A stretch of 64,000 bases of DNA from Rhodoferax sp. PAMC 29310 (lineage in GTDB: Bacteria > Pseudomonadota > Gammaproteobacteria > Burkholderiales > Burkholderiaceae_C). The notes below the pieces were generated by a model. That model saw only the letters and a program-made list of their open reading frames with translations, was not told where the DNA came from and did not search any database. The stretch spans positions 1,674,001 through 1,738,000 of the forward strand of contig NZ_CP072852.1 in the NCBI RefSeq assembly GCF_017948265.1, in the 5' to 3' direction. The position numbers and the translations under genes are program-made. Shown here in pieces: positions 1-8,155 of the stretch (its first letter is position 1; each line of letters begins with the position of its first letter).

Positions 1-1
1 G

Positions 2-661
2 CCCCCGCCCCAAATGGTGGCGAATATGCGGGTCGGCAACATGGACGGCTTCAGCGTGGGTGAACCCTGGAACCACCGCGCCATCATGGACGGGATTGGT
101 GTATCCGCTGCCACTTCGCAGGACGTCTGGAAAGACCACCCCGAGAAGGTGCTGGGCACCACGTCAGAGTTCGTCAAGAACAACCCCAACACCGCCCGCG
201 CAGTCACCATGGCGATTCTGGAAGCCAGCCGCTGGATTGACGCCAGCCTTCAGAACAAGCTGAAGATGGCCGAAACCGTGGCGCAGAAGTCTTACATCAA
301 CACCGGGGTCGACGCCATCAACCAGCGCATTCTGGGCCGCTACCAAAACGGCATGGGCAAAACTTGGGACGACCCCAATCACATGAAATTCTTCAACGAC
401 GGCGCGGTGAACTTCCCCTATCTGTCAGACGGCATGTGGTTTCTAACCCAGCACAAGCGTTGGGGCTTGCTGGACGCCCACCCTGACTACCTCAAGGTGG
501 CCAAGGAGATCAACCAGATTGACCTCTACAAGCAGGCCGCCTCAGCACTCAAGATCAACGTGCCCAAAGACGTGATGCGCACCTCCACCCTGATGGACGG
601 CGTGGTATGGGATGGCAAGGACCCCAAAAAGTACGCCGACAGTTTCAAAGTCAAAGCCTGA
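2..661 (+). CDS. nrtA: Nitrate ABC transporter substrate-binding protein, C-terminal part (partial)
   Basis: The reading frame is open from base 2, so the 5' part of the gene lies outside the window; 219 residues are visible. The text around Asn-Met-Asp-Gly-Phe and Val-Gly-Glu-Pro-Trp-Asn is typical of the NrtA/NasF/CmpA family, periplasmic or lipid-anchored proteins that bind nitrate, nitrite or bicarbonate and deliver it to an NrtB/NrtC importer. The gene is followed 55 bases later by nrtB and then nrtC, which supports nitrate as substrate, as do nirB and nasA further on. Signal peptide and start cannot be seen. A CmpA or taurine/sulfonate binding role is less likely given the neighbours. 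Confidence 0.88.
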   Translation, partial: PPPQMVANMRVGNMDGFSVGEPWNHRAIMDGIGVSAATSQDVWKDHPEKVLGTTSEFVKNNPNTARAVTMAILEASRWIDASLQNKLKMAETVAQKSYINTGVDAINQRILGRYQNGMGKTWDDPNHMKFFNDGAVNFPYLSDGMWFLTQHKRWGLLDAHPDYLKVAKEINQIDLYKQAASALKINVPKDVMRTSTLMDGVVWDGKDPKKYADSFKVKA

Positions 662-716
662 ACGACGCGGGGAGGTGCCCCCTCCCCGCCGTACCTATCC
701 TTTCAAGGAGCACACC

Positions 717-1640
717 ATGGTTAGCGCCGTATTTCACTCGCCCCTAGGCCCCGTGGCCGAGGGCATTGCGATCCCCAAAGAAAACTCATCCCGCGTGAGC
801 ACTTCAAGAGAGCCCGCGGTCACTGTGGCAACCGCCACGCCGGAGCGCACACCCTTTGACTGGCGCGCCCTCGGCATGGCCGTGCTGCCGCCGCTGCTGG
901 GCTTTGCCTTGCTGGTCGGGGTGTGGGCCCTGGTCAGCGTGGGAACGAGCAACAGCATCCCCGGACCCCTTCCAACCTTCAAGCAAGCGGTGATACTGTT
1001 CAGCGATCCGTTCTACAGCAACGGCCCCAACGACCAGGGCGTGGGCTGGAATATTTTGATGTCGCTGCAGCGCGTGGCGGTCGGGTTTGGGTTGGCGGCA
1101 CTGGTTGGCATTCCCGCCGGCTTTGTGATTGGCCGCTTTGAATTCATGAGCCGCATGTTCAACCCGTTGATCAGTCTGATGCGCCCGGTCTCGCCACTGG
1201 CTTGGTTGCCCATTGGTTTGCTGGTGTTCAAGGGCGCGGACCCGGCCGCCATCTGGACCATCTTCATCTGCTCTATCTGGCCCATGATCATCAACACCGC
1301 CGTGGGCGTGCAACGCGTGCCACAGGACTACATGAACGTCGCCCGGGTGCTGAACCTGTCCGAGTGGAAGATCGTGACCAAAATCCTGTTTCCCTCCGTC
1401 TTGCCCTACATGCTGACAGGCGTGCGCCTGGCCGTGGGCACGGCCTGGCTGGTGATCGTTGCGGCTGAGATGCTGACTGGCGGCGTAGGCATTGGCTTCT
1501 GGGTCTGGGACGAGTGGAACAACCTCAATGTGACCAACATCATCGTGGCCATCTTTGTCATTGGCGTGGTTGGCCTGGTACTGGAACATGCACTGATCAA
1601 GCTCGCCACCGCCTTCACTTTTGAGGAAGTCAAATCATGA
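717..1640 (+). CDS. nrtB: Nitrate ABC transporter permease
   Basis: This 307-residue inner-membrane permease belongs to the NrtB/SsuC family (BPD_transp_1 fold). After a polar N-terminal tail of about 55 residues come about six hydrophobic segments, with the family coupling-loop pattern around Val-Pro-Gln-Asp-Tyr-Met-Asn-Val-Ala-Arg. I chose the ATG at 717 because AAGGAG lies at 705-710, a good spacing; the open frame extends upstream to 612, but that would overlap nrtA and lacks a ribosome site. It would form the channel for nitrate supplied by NrtA, powered by NrtC. Its last four bases overlap the start of nrtC (ATGA), implying translational coupling. Confidence 0.9.
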   Translation: MVSAVFHSPLGPVAEGIAIPKENSSRVSTSREPAVTVATATPERTPFDWRALGMAVLPPLLGFALLVGVWALVSVGTSNSIPGPLPTFKQAVILFSDPFYSNGPNDQGVGWNILMSLQRVAVGFGLAALVGIPAGFVIGRFEFMSRMFNPLISLMRPVSPLAWLPIGLLVFKGADPAAIWTIFICSIWPMIINTAVGVQRVPQDYMNVARVLNLSEWKIVTKILFPSVLPYMLTGVRLAVGTAWLVIVAAEMLTGGVGIGFWVWDEWNNLNVTNIIVAIFVIGVVGLVLEHALIKLATAFTFEEVKS

Positions 1641-2470
1641 ACGAAAAACTGAACACCCATTTCATTGAAATCGCCGGAGTTGAGCAGACCTTCAAAACCA
1701 AAAAGGGCCCGTTTTGCGCCCTGCGCGACATTCACCTCACGGTGGCCAAAGGCGAGTTTGTGGCCTTGATCGGGCACTCCGGTTGCGGCAAGTCCACCTT
1801 GCTCAACCTCATTGCCGGGTTGACCACACCCACCCAAGGCACGCTCTTGTGCGCCAACCGCGAGATTGCCGGACCTGGCCCGGAGCGCGCGGTGGTGTTC
1901 CAGAACCACTCCTTGCTGCCTTGGCTCACCTGCTTTGAGAACATCTACCTGGGCGTGGAGCGCGTGTTCGGCTCCGGCAACCGCACTGGCGCCGTGGCTG
2001 AGAGCAAAGCGAAACTGAAAGAACGCACCGATGCCGCCCTGGCGCTGGTGGGCCTGACGCCAGCCGCGCACAAACGCCCTGGTGAAATTTCGGGTGGCAT
2101 GAAGCAGCGGGTGGGCATTGCCCGGGCGCTGGCGATGGAGCCGAAAGTACTGCTCATGGACGAGCCTTTTGGTGCACTGGATGCACTCACTCGCGCCAAA
2201 CTGCAAGATGAATTGCTGGACATCGTCGCCCGCACGCACAGCACCGTGGTCATGGTGACCCATGATGTGGACGAGGCCGTATTGCTGTCCGACAAGATCG
2301 TGATGATGACCAACGGCCCGGCCGCCACCATCGGGGAGGTGCTAAGCGTGGACCTGCCGCGCCCGCGCAATCGGGTGGCGCTAGCGGGCAGCGCGCCGTA
2401 CCAGCACTACCGAAAGGCGGTCATCGATTTTCTGTACACCCGGCAAGCCCACGTCGAAAAGGCGGCCTGA
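1637..2470 (+). CDS. nrtC: Nitrate ABC transporter ATP-binding protein
   Basis: This 277-residue ATPase has a Walker A motif (GHSGCGKST, about residues 49-57), a Q-loop (VVFQNHSLLPW), an ABC signature (ISGGMKQR) and Walker B (VLLMDEPFGALDALTR) followed by the switch histidine in THDVDEA. It is of the NrtD/SsuB/TauB type with a single ATPase domain, without the substrate-binding-like extension of cyanobacterial NrtC, so nrtC here is a naming convenience. It starts in the ATGA overlap with nrtB. A hairpin with a T-run lies about 50 bases after its stop, which suggests that the nrtABC transcript ends there. Confidence 0.9.
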   Translation: MNEKLNTHFIEIAGVEQTFKTKKGPFCALRDIHLTVAKGEFVALIGHSGCGKSTLLNLIAGLTTPTQGTLLCANREIAGPGPERAVVFQNHSLLPWLTCFENIYLGVERVFGSGNRTGAVAESKAKLKERTDAALALVGLTPAAHKRPGEISGGMKQRVGIARALAMEPKVLLMDEPFGALDALTRAKLQDELLDIVARTHSTVVMVTHDVDEAVLLSDKIVMMTNGPAATIGEVLSVDLPRPRNRVALAGSAPYQHYRKAVIDFLYTRQAHVEKAA

Positions 2471-2487
2471 ACGCCCCTCGCCAACTT

Positions 2488-2514
2488 GGTGCGCACCTAT
2501 TGGTGCAATGCACC
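2488..2514. promoter_or_regulatory. Candidate NtrC-type enhancer half-sites upstream of the nitrate carrier gene
   Basis: Two inverted pairs of the half-site GGTGC/GCACC stand here: GGTGCGCACC at 2488-2497 and GGTGCA-A-TGCACC at 2502-2514. Between them is GCACC-TATT-GGTGC (2493-2506), which resembles the NtrC box TGCACC-N5-GGTGCA but has a spacer one base short. They lie about 60-85 bases upstream of the sigma-54 element at 2574. The activator identity is inferred from family knowledge only. Confidence 0.4.
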
Positions 2515-2522
2515 ATCATCCG

Positions 2523-2561
2523 GCCCTTGCGCCCACTTTCGTGGCACCAAGGGCTTTTTTT
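2523..2561 (+). terminator. Rho-independent terminator after nrtC
   Basis: GCCCTTG at 2523-2529 pairs perfectly with CAAGGGC at 2548-2554, an inner CCAC/GTGG pairing is possible, and seven T residues follow at 2555-2561. It fits the end of the nrtABC transcript and lies upstream of the separate promoter for the nitrate carrier. Confidence 0.75.
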
Positions 2562-2573
2562 CGCCCTAAAAAC

Positions 2574-2589
2574 TGGCACGGTTTTCGCA
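2574..2589 (+). promoter_or_regulatory. Sigma-54 (RpoN) promoter of the nitrate carrier gene
   Basis: TGGCACG (2574-2580), four bases, then TCGCA (2585-2589) match the -24/-12 consensus TGGCACG-N4-TTGCW with one mismatch, and the GG and GC doublets are ten bases apart as required. The predicted start is near 2600, about 35 bases before the ATG at 2636. A sigma-54 promoter here means nitrogen-limitation control, in line with the GGTGC half-sites upstream. Confidence 0.72.
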
Positions 2590-2635
2590 ATACCCCTATT
2601 TATTGAATTGTTTAGTTTTATAGAGGACCGGCACC

Positions 2636-3895
2636 ATGGCGGGATTTAAGACATTTCTAAAAAGTGGCCACGCGCCCACGCTGTTTGCAGCGTTTTTGTA
2701 CTTTGATTTTTGTTTTGCCGTCTGGGTATTGAACGGCGCCATGGCGCCGTTCATTTCCGAGACGTTCAACCTGACCGCAGCGCAAAAAGGTTTCATGATC
2801 TCGGTGCCCATTCTGGCTGGCGCATTCATGCGTTTTCCCTTGGGCATACTGGCTCAGTACATTGGCCGCAAAAATGCGGCGCTGGTCGAGATGGCGATGG
2901 TCATGGGTGCACTGGCCTTTGGCTTTTTCTTTATCAGCTCCTACAACGACGTGATCGCCATGGGTGTGTTGCTGGGTATCGCAGGTGCCAGTTTTGGCGT
3001 GGCCTTGTCACTGGGCAGTGGCTCGCTCCCCCCAAAGTACAAAGGCTTGGCCATGGGCATTGCCGGTGCGGGCAACTCTGGCACTGTGCTGGCCGTGTTG
3101 TTTGCCCCGCCGCTGGCCGTGGCCTACGGTTGGCAGACGGTGTATGGCCTGGCTGGTTTGTGCATGCTGGTGCCTTTTGCCGTGATGGTCATTTTTGCCA
3201 GGGAGCCGCAAGACAGCGCCCATCAAACCTTCCGGGAGCACATTGCCTGCCTGTTTGAGAAAGACGGCTGGGCATTCAGCTTGATCTACGCCGTCACCTT
3301 CGGTGGCTTCATTGGTCTGGCCAGCTTTTTGCCCACCTACTTTCATGACCAGTTTGGGGTCAGCAAGGTCGAAGCCGGTCAGCTCACGATGCTGGCGGCG
3401 GTGATGGGTTCTGCCGTGCGTGTGGTGGGCGGCTATTTGTCGGACCGCGTCGGCGGCATCACGACCTTGAGTGGCGTTCTGCTCATGATTGCTGCCACGC
3501 TGGTGCTGTGCGGCCTGGCCGGCGCTTCGCTGCCTTTGACCACGCTCTTGTTCATGCTGTGCTTCGCCTCGCTGGGTGCGGGCAACGGGGCGTTGTTTCA
3601 ATTGGTGCCACTGCGCTGGCCACTGGCAACGGCTGTCGCGGGTTCGATGATTGGTGAGATTGGCGCCGTCGGCGGAAGCTTCATTCCTTTGGCCATGGGC
3701 TTCTCCAAAGAGTACACCGGCACCTACTTGTGGGGTTTTGTCGCCTTTGCGGCCTGCGCCCTGCTGCTGCTGGCCATGTTGCGCAAAATGCAGGTTCGCT
3801 GGACGCGCACCTGGGCCGAGAAGGGCGGCCGTGCTCATGTTAGCCCTCCTGAAATGCAGGTATCGCCTTCGGCCAAGCCCGCTTCGGCGCACTAA
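2636..3895 (+). CDS. narK: MFS nitrate/nitrite transporter, NarK/NasA type
   Basis: This 419-residue major facilitator protein has about 12 membrane segments. It carries the nitrate-signature glycine-rich stretches of the NarK/NasA family (GIAGASFGVALSLGS, then GIAGAGNSGT in segment 5, and ASLGAGNGALFQLVPLRWP near segment 10-11) and the conserved arginines in the membrane (FMRFPLGIL). It imports nitrate, possibly exchanging or exporting nitrite. Its position after nrtABC and before nirB/nasA points to assimilation rather than respiration, as no narGHJI is seen. The ATG at 2636 follows AGAGGA. The gene appears monocistronic, with its own sigma-54 promoter and a strong terminator at 3920. Confidence 0.88.
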   Translation: MAGFKTFLKSGHAPTLFAAFLYFDFCFAVWVLNGAMAPFISETFNLTAAQKGFMISVPILAGAFMRFPLGILAQYIGRKNAALVEMAMVMGALAFGFFFISSYNDVIAMGVLLGIAGASFGVALSLGSGSLPPKYKGLAMGIAGAGNSGTVLAVLFAPPLAVAYGWQTVYGLAGLCMLVPFAVMVIFAREPQDSAHQTFREHIACLFEKDGWAFSLIYAVTFGGFIGLASFLPTYFHDQFGVSKVEAGQLTMLAAVMGSAVRVVGGYLSDRVGGITTLSGVLLMIAATLVLCGLAGASLPLTTLLFMLCFASLGAGNGALFQLVPLRWPLATAVAGSMIGEIGAVGGSFIPLAMGFSKEYTGTYLWGFVAFAACALLLLAMLRKMQVRWTRTWAEKGGRAHVSPPEMQVSPSAKPASAH

Positions 3896-3919
3896 ATCCA
3901 GCCATTGATGAAGATAAAA

Positions 3920-3946
3920 AAAGGAGGCCTCGGCCTCCTTTTTTTA
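3920..3946. terminator. Bidirectional terminator between the nitrate carrier and the antiporter gene
   Basis: AGGAGGCC (3922-3929) and GGCCTCCT (3932-3939) form a perfect 8-bp stem, preceded by a run of A (3915-3921) and followed by T (3940-3945). The gene on the left runs rightwards and the antiporter gene on the right runs leftwards, so it can end both transcripts. About 155 bases between it and 4103 hold nothing recognisable. Confidence 0.85.
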
Positions 3947-4102
3947 TGGCGGATCCATGCCACCGGCTTCGCGAAATCTGGATTGAACCAAGTGCCTCAG
4001 AACACGTCGAATCTTGACGATTTTTCGGCAGCCAACGACCCCAACCGTGGTTCATTGGAACGAGTAGGTGGCGGCGCGCTGCCGCTTGTGCCCCGACCTC
4101 GA

Positions 4103-5590
4103 TCAAAGGCCGAGTTTGATACCGATCTGTTTGATGTGTTGACCATCCATGACGCGCACGCTGAGCTCGGCTTCACCCAGGGTGGCGCTGTCGCCCTCGA
4201 CTGGAGGGCGATCGAGCTCGTTACGCAGCCAGTGGCCAGCGCTCTGGTCGGACTCGCCCGGCACGGGCAGTCCATAAAAGGTGCAAAGGTCCATCATGGG
4301 TGTGGCCGCGTCAATGACGAAATCGCCAAATACCTGGCGTGCTTGCGCCATGTCACCCTGGTCTGGCAAGGTCACCCCCAGGCGCCGTGCGCTCCAGGCA
4401 ATGGTGGAGCCTTGGAACAGCAGCGACGTGATCACCACGACAAACGCCACGTTGAAAAACGTGTGGGAGCCTGGCAAACCGGCCATCACCGGAAACACAG
4501 CCAAGACAATCGGCACCGCCCCGCGCAAACCGACCCACGAGACGAATGCAATTTCGTTGTTGGCAAAGCGCATTGGCTTCAGGCACAGCCAGACCGACAG
4601 CGGTCGAGCGACCAGCATCAAAACCGCCGAAACGCCCAGTGCTGGCCACAGTGTGCGTAACAATTCACTCGGCGTGACCAGCAAGCCCAGCAGCAAAAAC
4701 ATGCCGGCCTGCGACAGCCAGGCATAGCCGTCCATGGCTGAGAGCGCCGGGCGCACTTGCTTGCGCGCCCGGTTGCCCGCGATCACACCCATGGCGTACA
4801 CCGCCAGAAAACCCGAGCCGCCCAGCGCGGTGGTGCCTGCGTAAACTGCCAGACCACCCGAAACGATCAACAGCGCTCGTATTCCTCCTCCGCCATCCGG
4901 GCCGCGCCCCAGCCGGATGAGCAACCACGCCAGCCCGAAGCCACTCATCAAACCCAGCGCGGCGCCCCAGCCCATTTGATGCAGCAGCGCAAGCAGCAGC
5001 GAAGCCCAATCAATTTCGGGCCCGACCATCGGGGCGGCGGCCGCGGTCAAGGCGATGCCGATCAGGCTCAAGGTCAAAAAGACTGCCATCGGATCGTTCA
5101 TGCCCGACTCGATTTCCAAGGTGGCCGCCACCCGCTCATTGAGCCGTACACCCGATGATTTCAACAGTGAAAACACCGCCGCCGCATCGGTGGAGCCCAC
5201 GATGGCGCCCACCAGCAGCGCCAGTGGCCAATCCAGGAAAAGCAAAAAATGCGCGGCCACCGCCGTGAGACCCGTGCACACCACGACACCCACCGTGGCC
5301 AGCCACAGCGCAGGTTTCAAACCGGTGCGAAAGGTGGTGAATTCGGTGCGCAGACCGCCGTCGAGCAGAATCACCGCCAGCGCCACGTTGCCGACCCAAA
5401 AGCTCAACCGAAAATCGTCGAATTTCAAACCACCGGGGCCATCCACCCCGGCCAGCGTGCCCACCACCAAAAAAACCAGCAGGAAGGAAAAACCCGCGCG
5501 CGCCGAAATCACACCGGCCAGCACACTGAAAAAAATCAACGACGCGGCAGCAAGCAGCGGCAAGGCAAGAAAATCAAGAGAAACAGACAT
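4103..5590 (-). CDS. Potassium/proton antiporter, NhaP2/CvrA family
   Basis: This 495-residue CPA1-type cation/proton antiporter has about 12 membrane segments over the first 400 residues. The family motif around GAIVGSTDAAAVFSLL and the conserved acidic pair region ATLEIESGMNDPMAVF are present, followed by a cytoplasmic tail (FGDFVIDAATPMMDL...RPPVEGDSATLGEAELSVRV) like the TrkA-C-related domain of NhaP2/CvrA. It would exchange K+ or Na+ for protons in osmotic and pH control. It is shorter than the E. coli CvrA (578 residues), as it lacks the last part of the tail, but the end looks natural. It faces the nitrate carrier convergently and has no evident functional link to nitrate. Long open frames on the opposite strand here are shadows. 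Confidence 0.85.
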   Translation of the reverse strand: MSVSLDFLALPLLAAASLIFFSVLAGVISARAGFSFLLVFLVVGTLAGVDGPGGLKFDDFRLSFWVGNVALAVILLDGGLRTEFTTFRTGLKPALWLATVGVVVCTGLTAVAAHFLLFLDWPLALLVGAIVGSTDAAAVFSLLKSSGVRLNERVAATLEIESGMNDPMAVFLTLSLIGIALTAAAAPMVGPEIDWASLLLALLHQMGWGAALGLMSGFGLAWLLIRLGRGPDGGGGIRALLIVSGGLAVYAGTTALGGSGFLAVYAMGVIAGNRARKQVRPALSAMDGYAWLSQAGMFLLLGLLVTPSELLRTLWPALGVSAVLMLVARPLSVWLCLKPMRFANNEIAFVSWVGLRGAVPIVLAVFPVMAGLPGSHTFFNVAFVVVITSLLFQGSTIAWSARRLGVTLPDQGDMAQARQVFGDFVIDAATPMMDLCTFYGLPVPGESDQSAGHWLRNELDRPPVEGDSATLGEAELSVRVMDGQHIKQIGIKLGL

Positions 5591-5832
5591 GCATTGACGT
5601 TATCAGGAAGCGTGCCAGTGCGTGAGTACAGCGCGCAACAAACACAAGCTGGAACCTGTCGTTGAAATCGGTGTCGTTTTAACGCGGCGCCCATTCAATT
5701 TGAACGAGGAAGGCCTGATCAGTTTGCCCACCTAGCCCCGGGCTTCAATCCGACGCGACCCATGAAGATAACGCCCTGCTGGTGTGCCCCGACGTGGTCG
5801 GCCCGTGGCCAAGGCGGACACAGAACCAACAC

Positions 5833-6150
5833 CTACATCTCGTACTCACGTTCGACTTTAGCGATGCGGGTTTTGAACGAGCTGTACCACTTTTGGTGCC
5901 CTAAGGCCTGCGCCTCCAGATGCTCAGCTTGCGCTTTCCACTGCTTGATGGATTCCAGGTCTTGCCAATAAGACACCGTGATGCCAACGCCATCTCTCGC
6001 CGACTCAACGCCCAGAAAGCCCGGCTGGTCGGCCACCAAGGCCATCATCCGCTCCGACATGGCGTCATAACCGTCGTCGCCCTCGGTGCGAAGCGAGGTG
6101 AAAATGACCGCGTAGTACGGCGAGGCGGGGGTATTGGCGATGGACGACAT
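5833..6150 (-). CDS. Antibiotic biosynthesis monooxygenase (ABM) family protein
   Basis: This 105-residue protein has the ABM ferredoxin-like fold signature: a first strand (YYAVIFTSLRTEGDDGYDAM), a helix, then QPGFLGVESARDGVGITVSYWQDLESIKQWK. These small dimeric proteins include quinol monooxygenases and haem-degrading enzymes, but most are unassigned, as here. It ends in TAG. It lies 50 bases downstream of the broken hybrid kinase gene on the same strand. The 240 bases between this gene and the antiporter hold no recognised gene. Confidence 0.8.
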   Translation of the reverse strand: MSSIANTPASPYYAVIFTSLRTEGDDGYDAMSERMMALVADQPGFLGVESARDGVGITVSYWQDLESIKQWKAQAEHLEAQALGHQKWYSSFKTRIAKVEREYEM

Positions 6151-6200
6151 ACAACTCCTTCAAAGGCTAAAAAAAGTTCAACACCTCGGTGACAAGCCCA

Positions 6201-7935
6201 TCACGCCCAAGCCGGCTGCTCATCAGAGAGCTGAGGCTGCGTTGCCTGGGTCCGAGTCAGATGGCGCATCATGCTTCGCAGTTTCGCGGGACGAACCGGT
6301 TTGGTCAGCAGGATCAACCCAGCCTCCATGGCCGCGTGACGGACGGCGTCGTCCCTGTCCCCGCTGACCACACACGCGGCAATCGGGGTTCCCGCCAATT
6401 GGCGCAGTTTCAACACCGTGTCAACGCCGTTGAAATCGCCTAGTAGCCGATAGTCGCTGACGATGAACTCGGGCCGCATGCCCTGCGCCCACAGGGCCAA
6501 GGCCTCTGCTGCGTCACCCGCCACAATCACTTGGCAGCCCCAAGTGGTCAGCAAACCGCCCAGGGCATCGTCTTCAATCACCAACACCCGCAGCCCGGCC
6601 CATGCTGCCTGGTCTGGCGGCACAACCATTGCATGGTCTCGAATGTGAGGCGGCGCCGGCTCCAGTGGTACCTCCACAGAGAAGCGACTGCCCCTCCCAA
6701 ACTGGGAGGTCAGACTCACCCGGTGATTGAGCAACTGACGGGACCGCTAAACAATACTCAAGCCGAGGCCAATGCCCTTGCGCCGATCGCGCTCAGGATT
6801 CAGAAAAAACTCCGCGAATATCGCCTCGTGGTACTGCGGAGCAATGCCAATACCACTGTCCCACACCTCAATGCGCAAGGTTGATCGCAGAGAGTCAACC
6901 CGGCAAGCCACCAAGATGAAACCGTCTGCGGTGTACTGCAGGGCGTTGCTGACCAGGTTCAACAGCACACGGTGCAACACGACAGGGTCACTATTCACCC
7001 AATAGGGCGATGGCCGAATGCGAAAGCGCAAACCCTTTTCCAGCGCCCGGGAACCGAACCCGATTTCCAGACGGTCCAGTACATTGCCAATCGCAAAATG
7101 ATGGGTGAGCGGCGGCTCGGCGTGGGCGTCCAGCCGGGTGTAATCAAAGAAATCATCCAGCATTTGCTGAAGACCCCGCACGGCTTGGTCCACGCCGTTC
7201 ACGATCTGACGGGTCTGTGCGTCGTGACTGACTTGGGTCAGGCGCCCCACAAACAAACCTAGCGCGTGGGCGGGTTGACGGAGGTCGTGGCTGGCAGCGG
7301 CCAGAAAACGGGACTTGGCCTGGGCAGTGGCCTCTGCCTGCATGCGGGCTTCCACAAGGGATCCTTCAAAGCGCACGCGGTGCCGATTGAAGCCAGCCGC
7401 AATCAGTGTGTAGAGAAAAAAGGCGATCAAAAAACGGCTGACTACAACCGGCGTATGTGGGTAATTGAAGGTGAAATGAGGCGCCAAAACGATCAGATAG
7501 ACGCTCGACAGGCCCAAAAACCAAAGGCTGCCGAGCCAACCACTGCGCTGATCTTTGATGAAGAAAACGAGGAACGGCAGAATGAATACCCAATAGATTC
7601 CGGTCCCCTCAATGGCACCAAACACCAACAAGGCCCCAAAAACCACAGACACGCCCAGCAGCAAAAAATTTTCAGCCAATGTCACGCGCTTGGTGTGCCG
7701 CGCCAGCAGAGCACCCGGTAATAGCAGCAACAGGGCAGCAGCCAATTCGGCCACGCCCAGCCCGACCATCTTTTCCCACAAAGATGTTGTAAAAGCCAAA
7801 GGGGAAAACGATGCCCAAGGCCAGTGCCAAACCCGTTCGGACATGACGAACCTGCTCAGGCAGACCCGTCGTCTCGGGAGCCCACCACCGTGCCAGTTTG
7901 CCGATAGTCGCTCGCCAGCCGCGAACAACCGTCAT
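6201..7935 (-). pseudogene. Hybrid sensor histidine kinase/response regulator, disrupted by a frameshift and an amber stop
   Basis: Pieced together, the gene encodes an N-terminal membrane domain (about six segments), an H-box (SHDLRQPAHALGLF), an N-box (LLNLVSNALQY), G-boxes (DSGIGIAP and GIGLGLSIV) and a C-terminal receiver (VLVIEDD, SDYRL, KP). Three lesions are visible. (1) The start frame from ATG 7935 (TVVRGWRATIGK) reaches FYNIFVGK and continues in another frame as MVGLGVAELAAAL; dropping one base from the TTTT run at 7771-7774 joins them. (2) An in-frame TAG (complement of 6747-6749) follows GLGLSIV, where the family has Glu or Lys, and the frame continues with RSRQLLNHRVSL. (3) In the receiver, EDD is followed at once by ALGGLLTTWG; about five to six residues seem lost near 6560-6570. 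Residual function is unlikely. The domains are clear; the exact lesions are my reading. Confidence 0.8.
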
Positions 7936-8155
7936 AGGCCGCACGCAGACCGCAGCGGCAGCCTGACCTTGCACGGTCGATCAATACACATGGAGTTTCC
8001 TTTGGCCCTAGTCGGTATTTTTTTTAGCGCTGAGCATAGTCGCAAATCCGAGCGACGCCCAGAACGTTGAATGGCCGCAACCTGCACAATCCGACAGCCA
8101 CACCGACCACTTCAAAATGAATAACAAACACCCATGAAAAAATGGGCACAGTTGA

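Noticed and set aside
804..1589. Antisense frame over nrtB; likewise 3008-3892 over the nitrate carrier gene and 12141-12923 over nirB
   Set aside because: All are His/Gln/Gly-rich complements of conserved genes without start signals or family text.
3905..4660. Long rightward open frame over the antiporter end
   Set aside because: It lies antisense to the antiporter gene, starts inside the bidirectional terminator and reads as low-complexity, His/Arg-rich text. It is a shadow frame.
7771..7774. Phase variation through the TTTT run in the kinase gene
   Set aside because: A run of four is too short for frequent slippage, and the gene has two further lesions.
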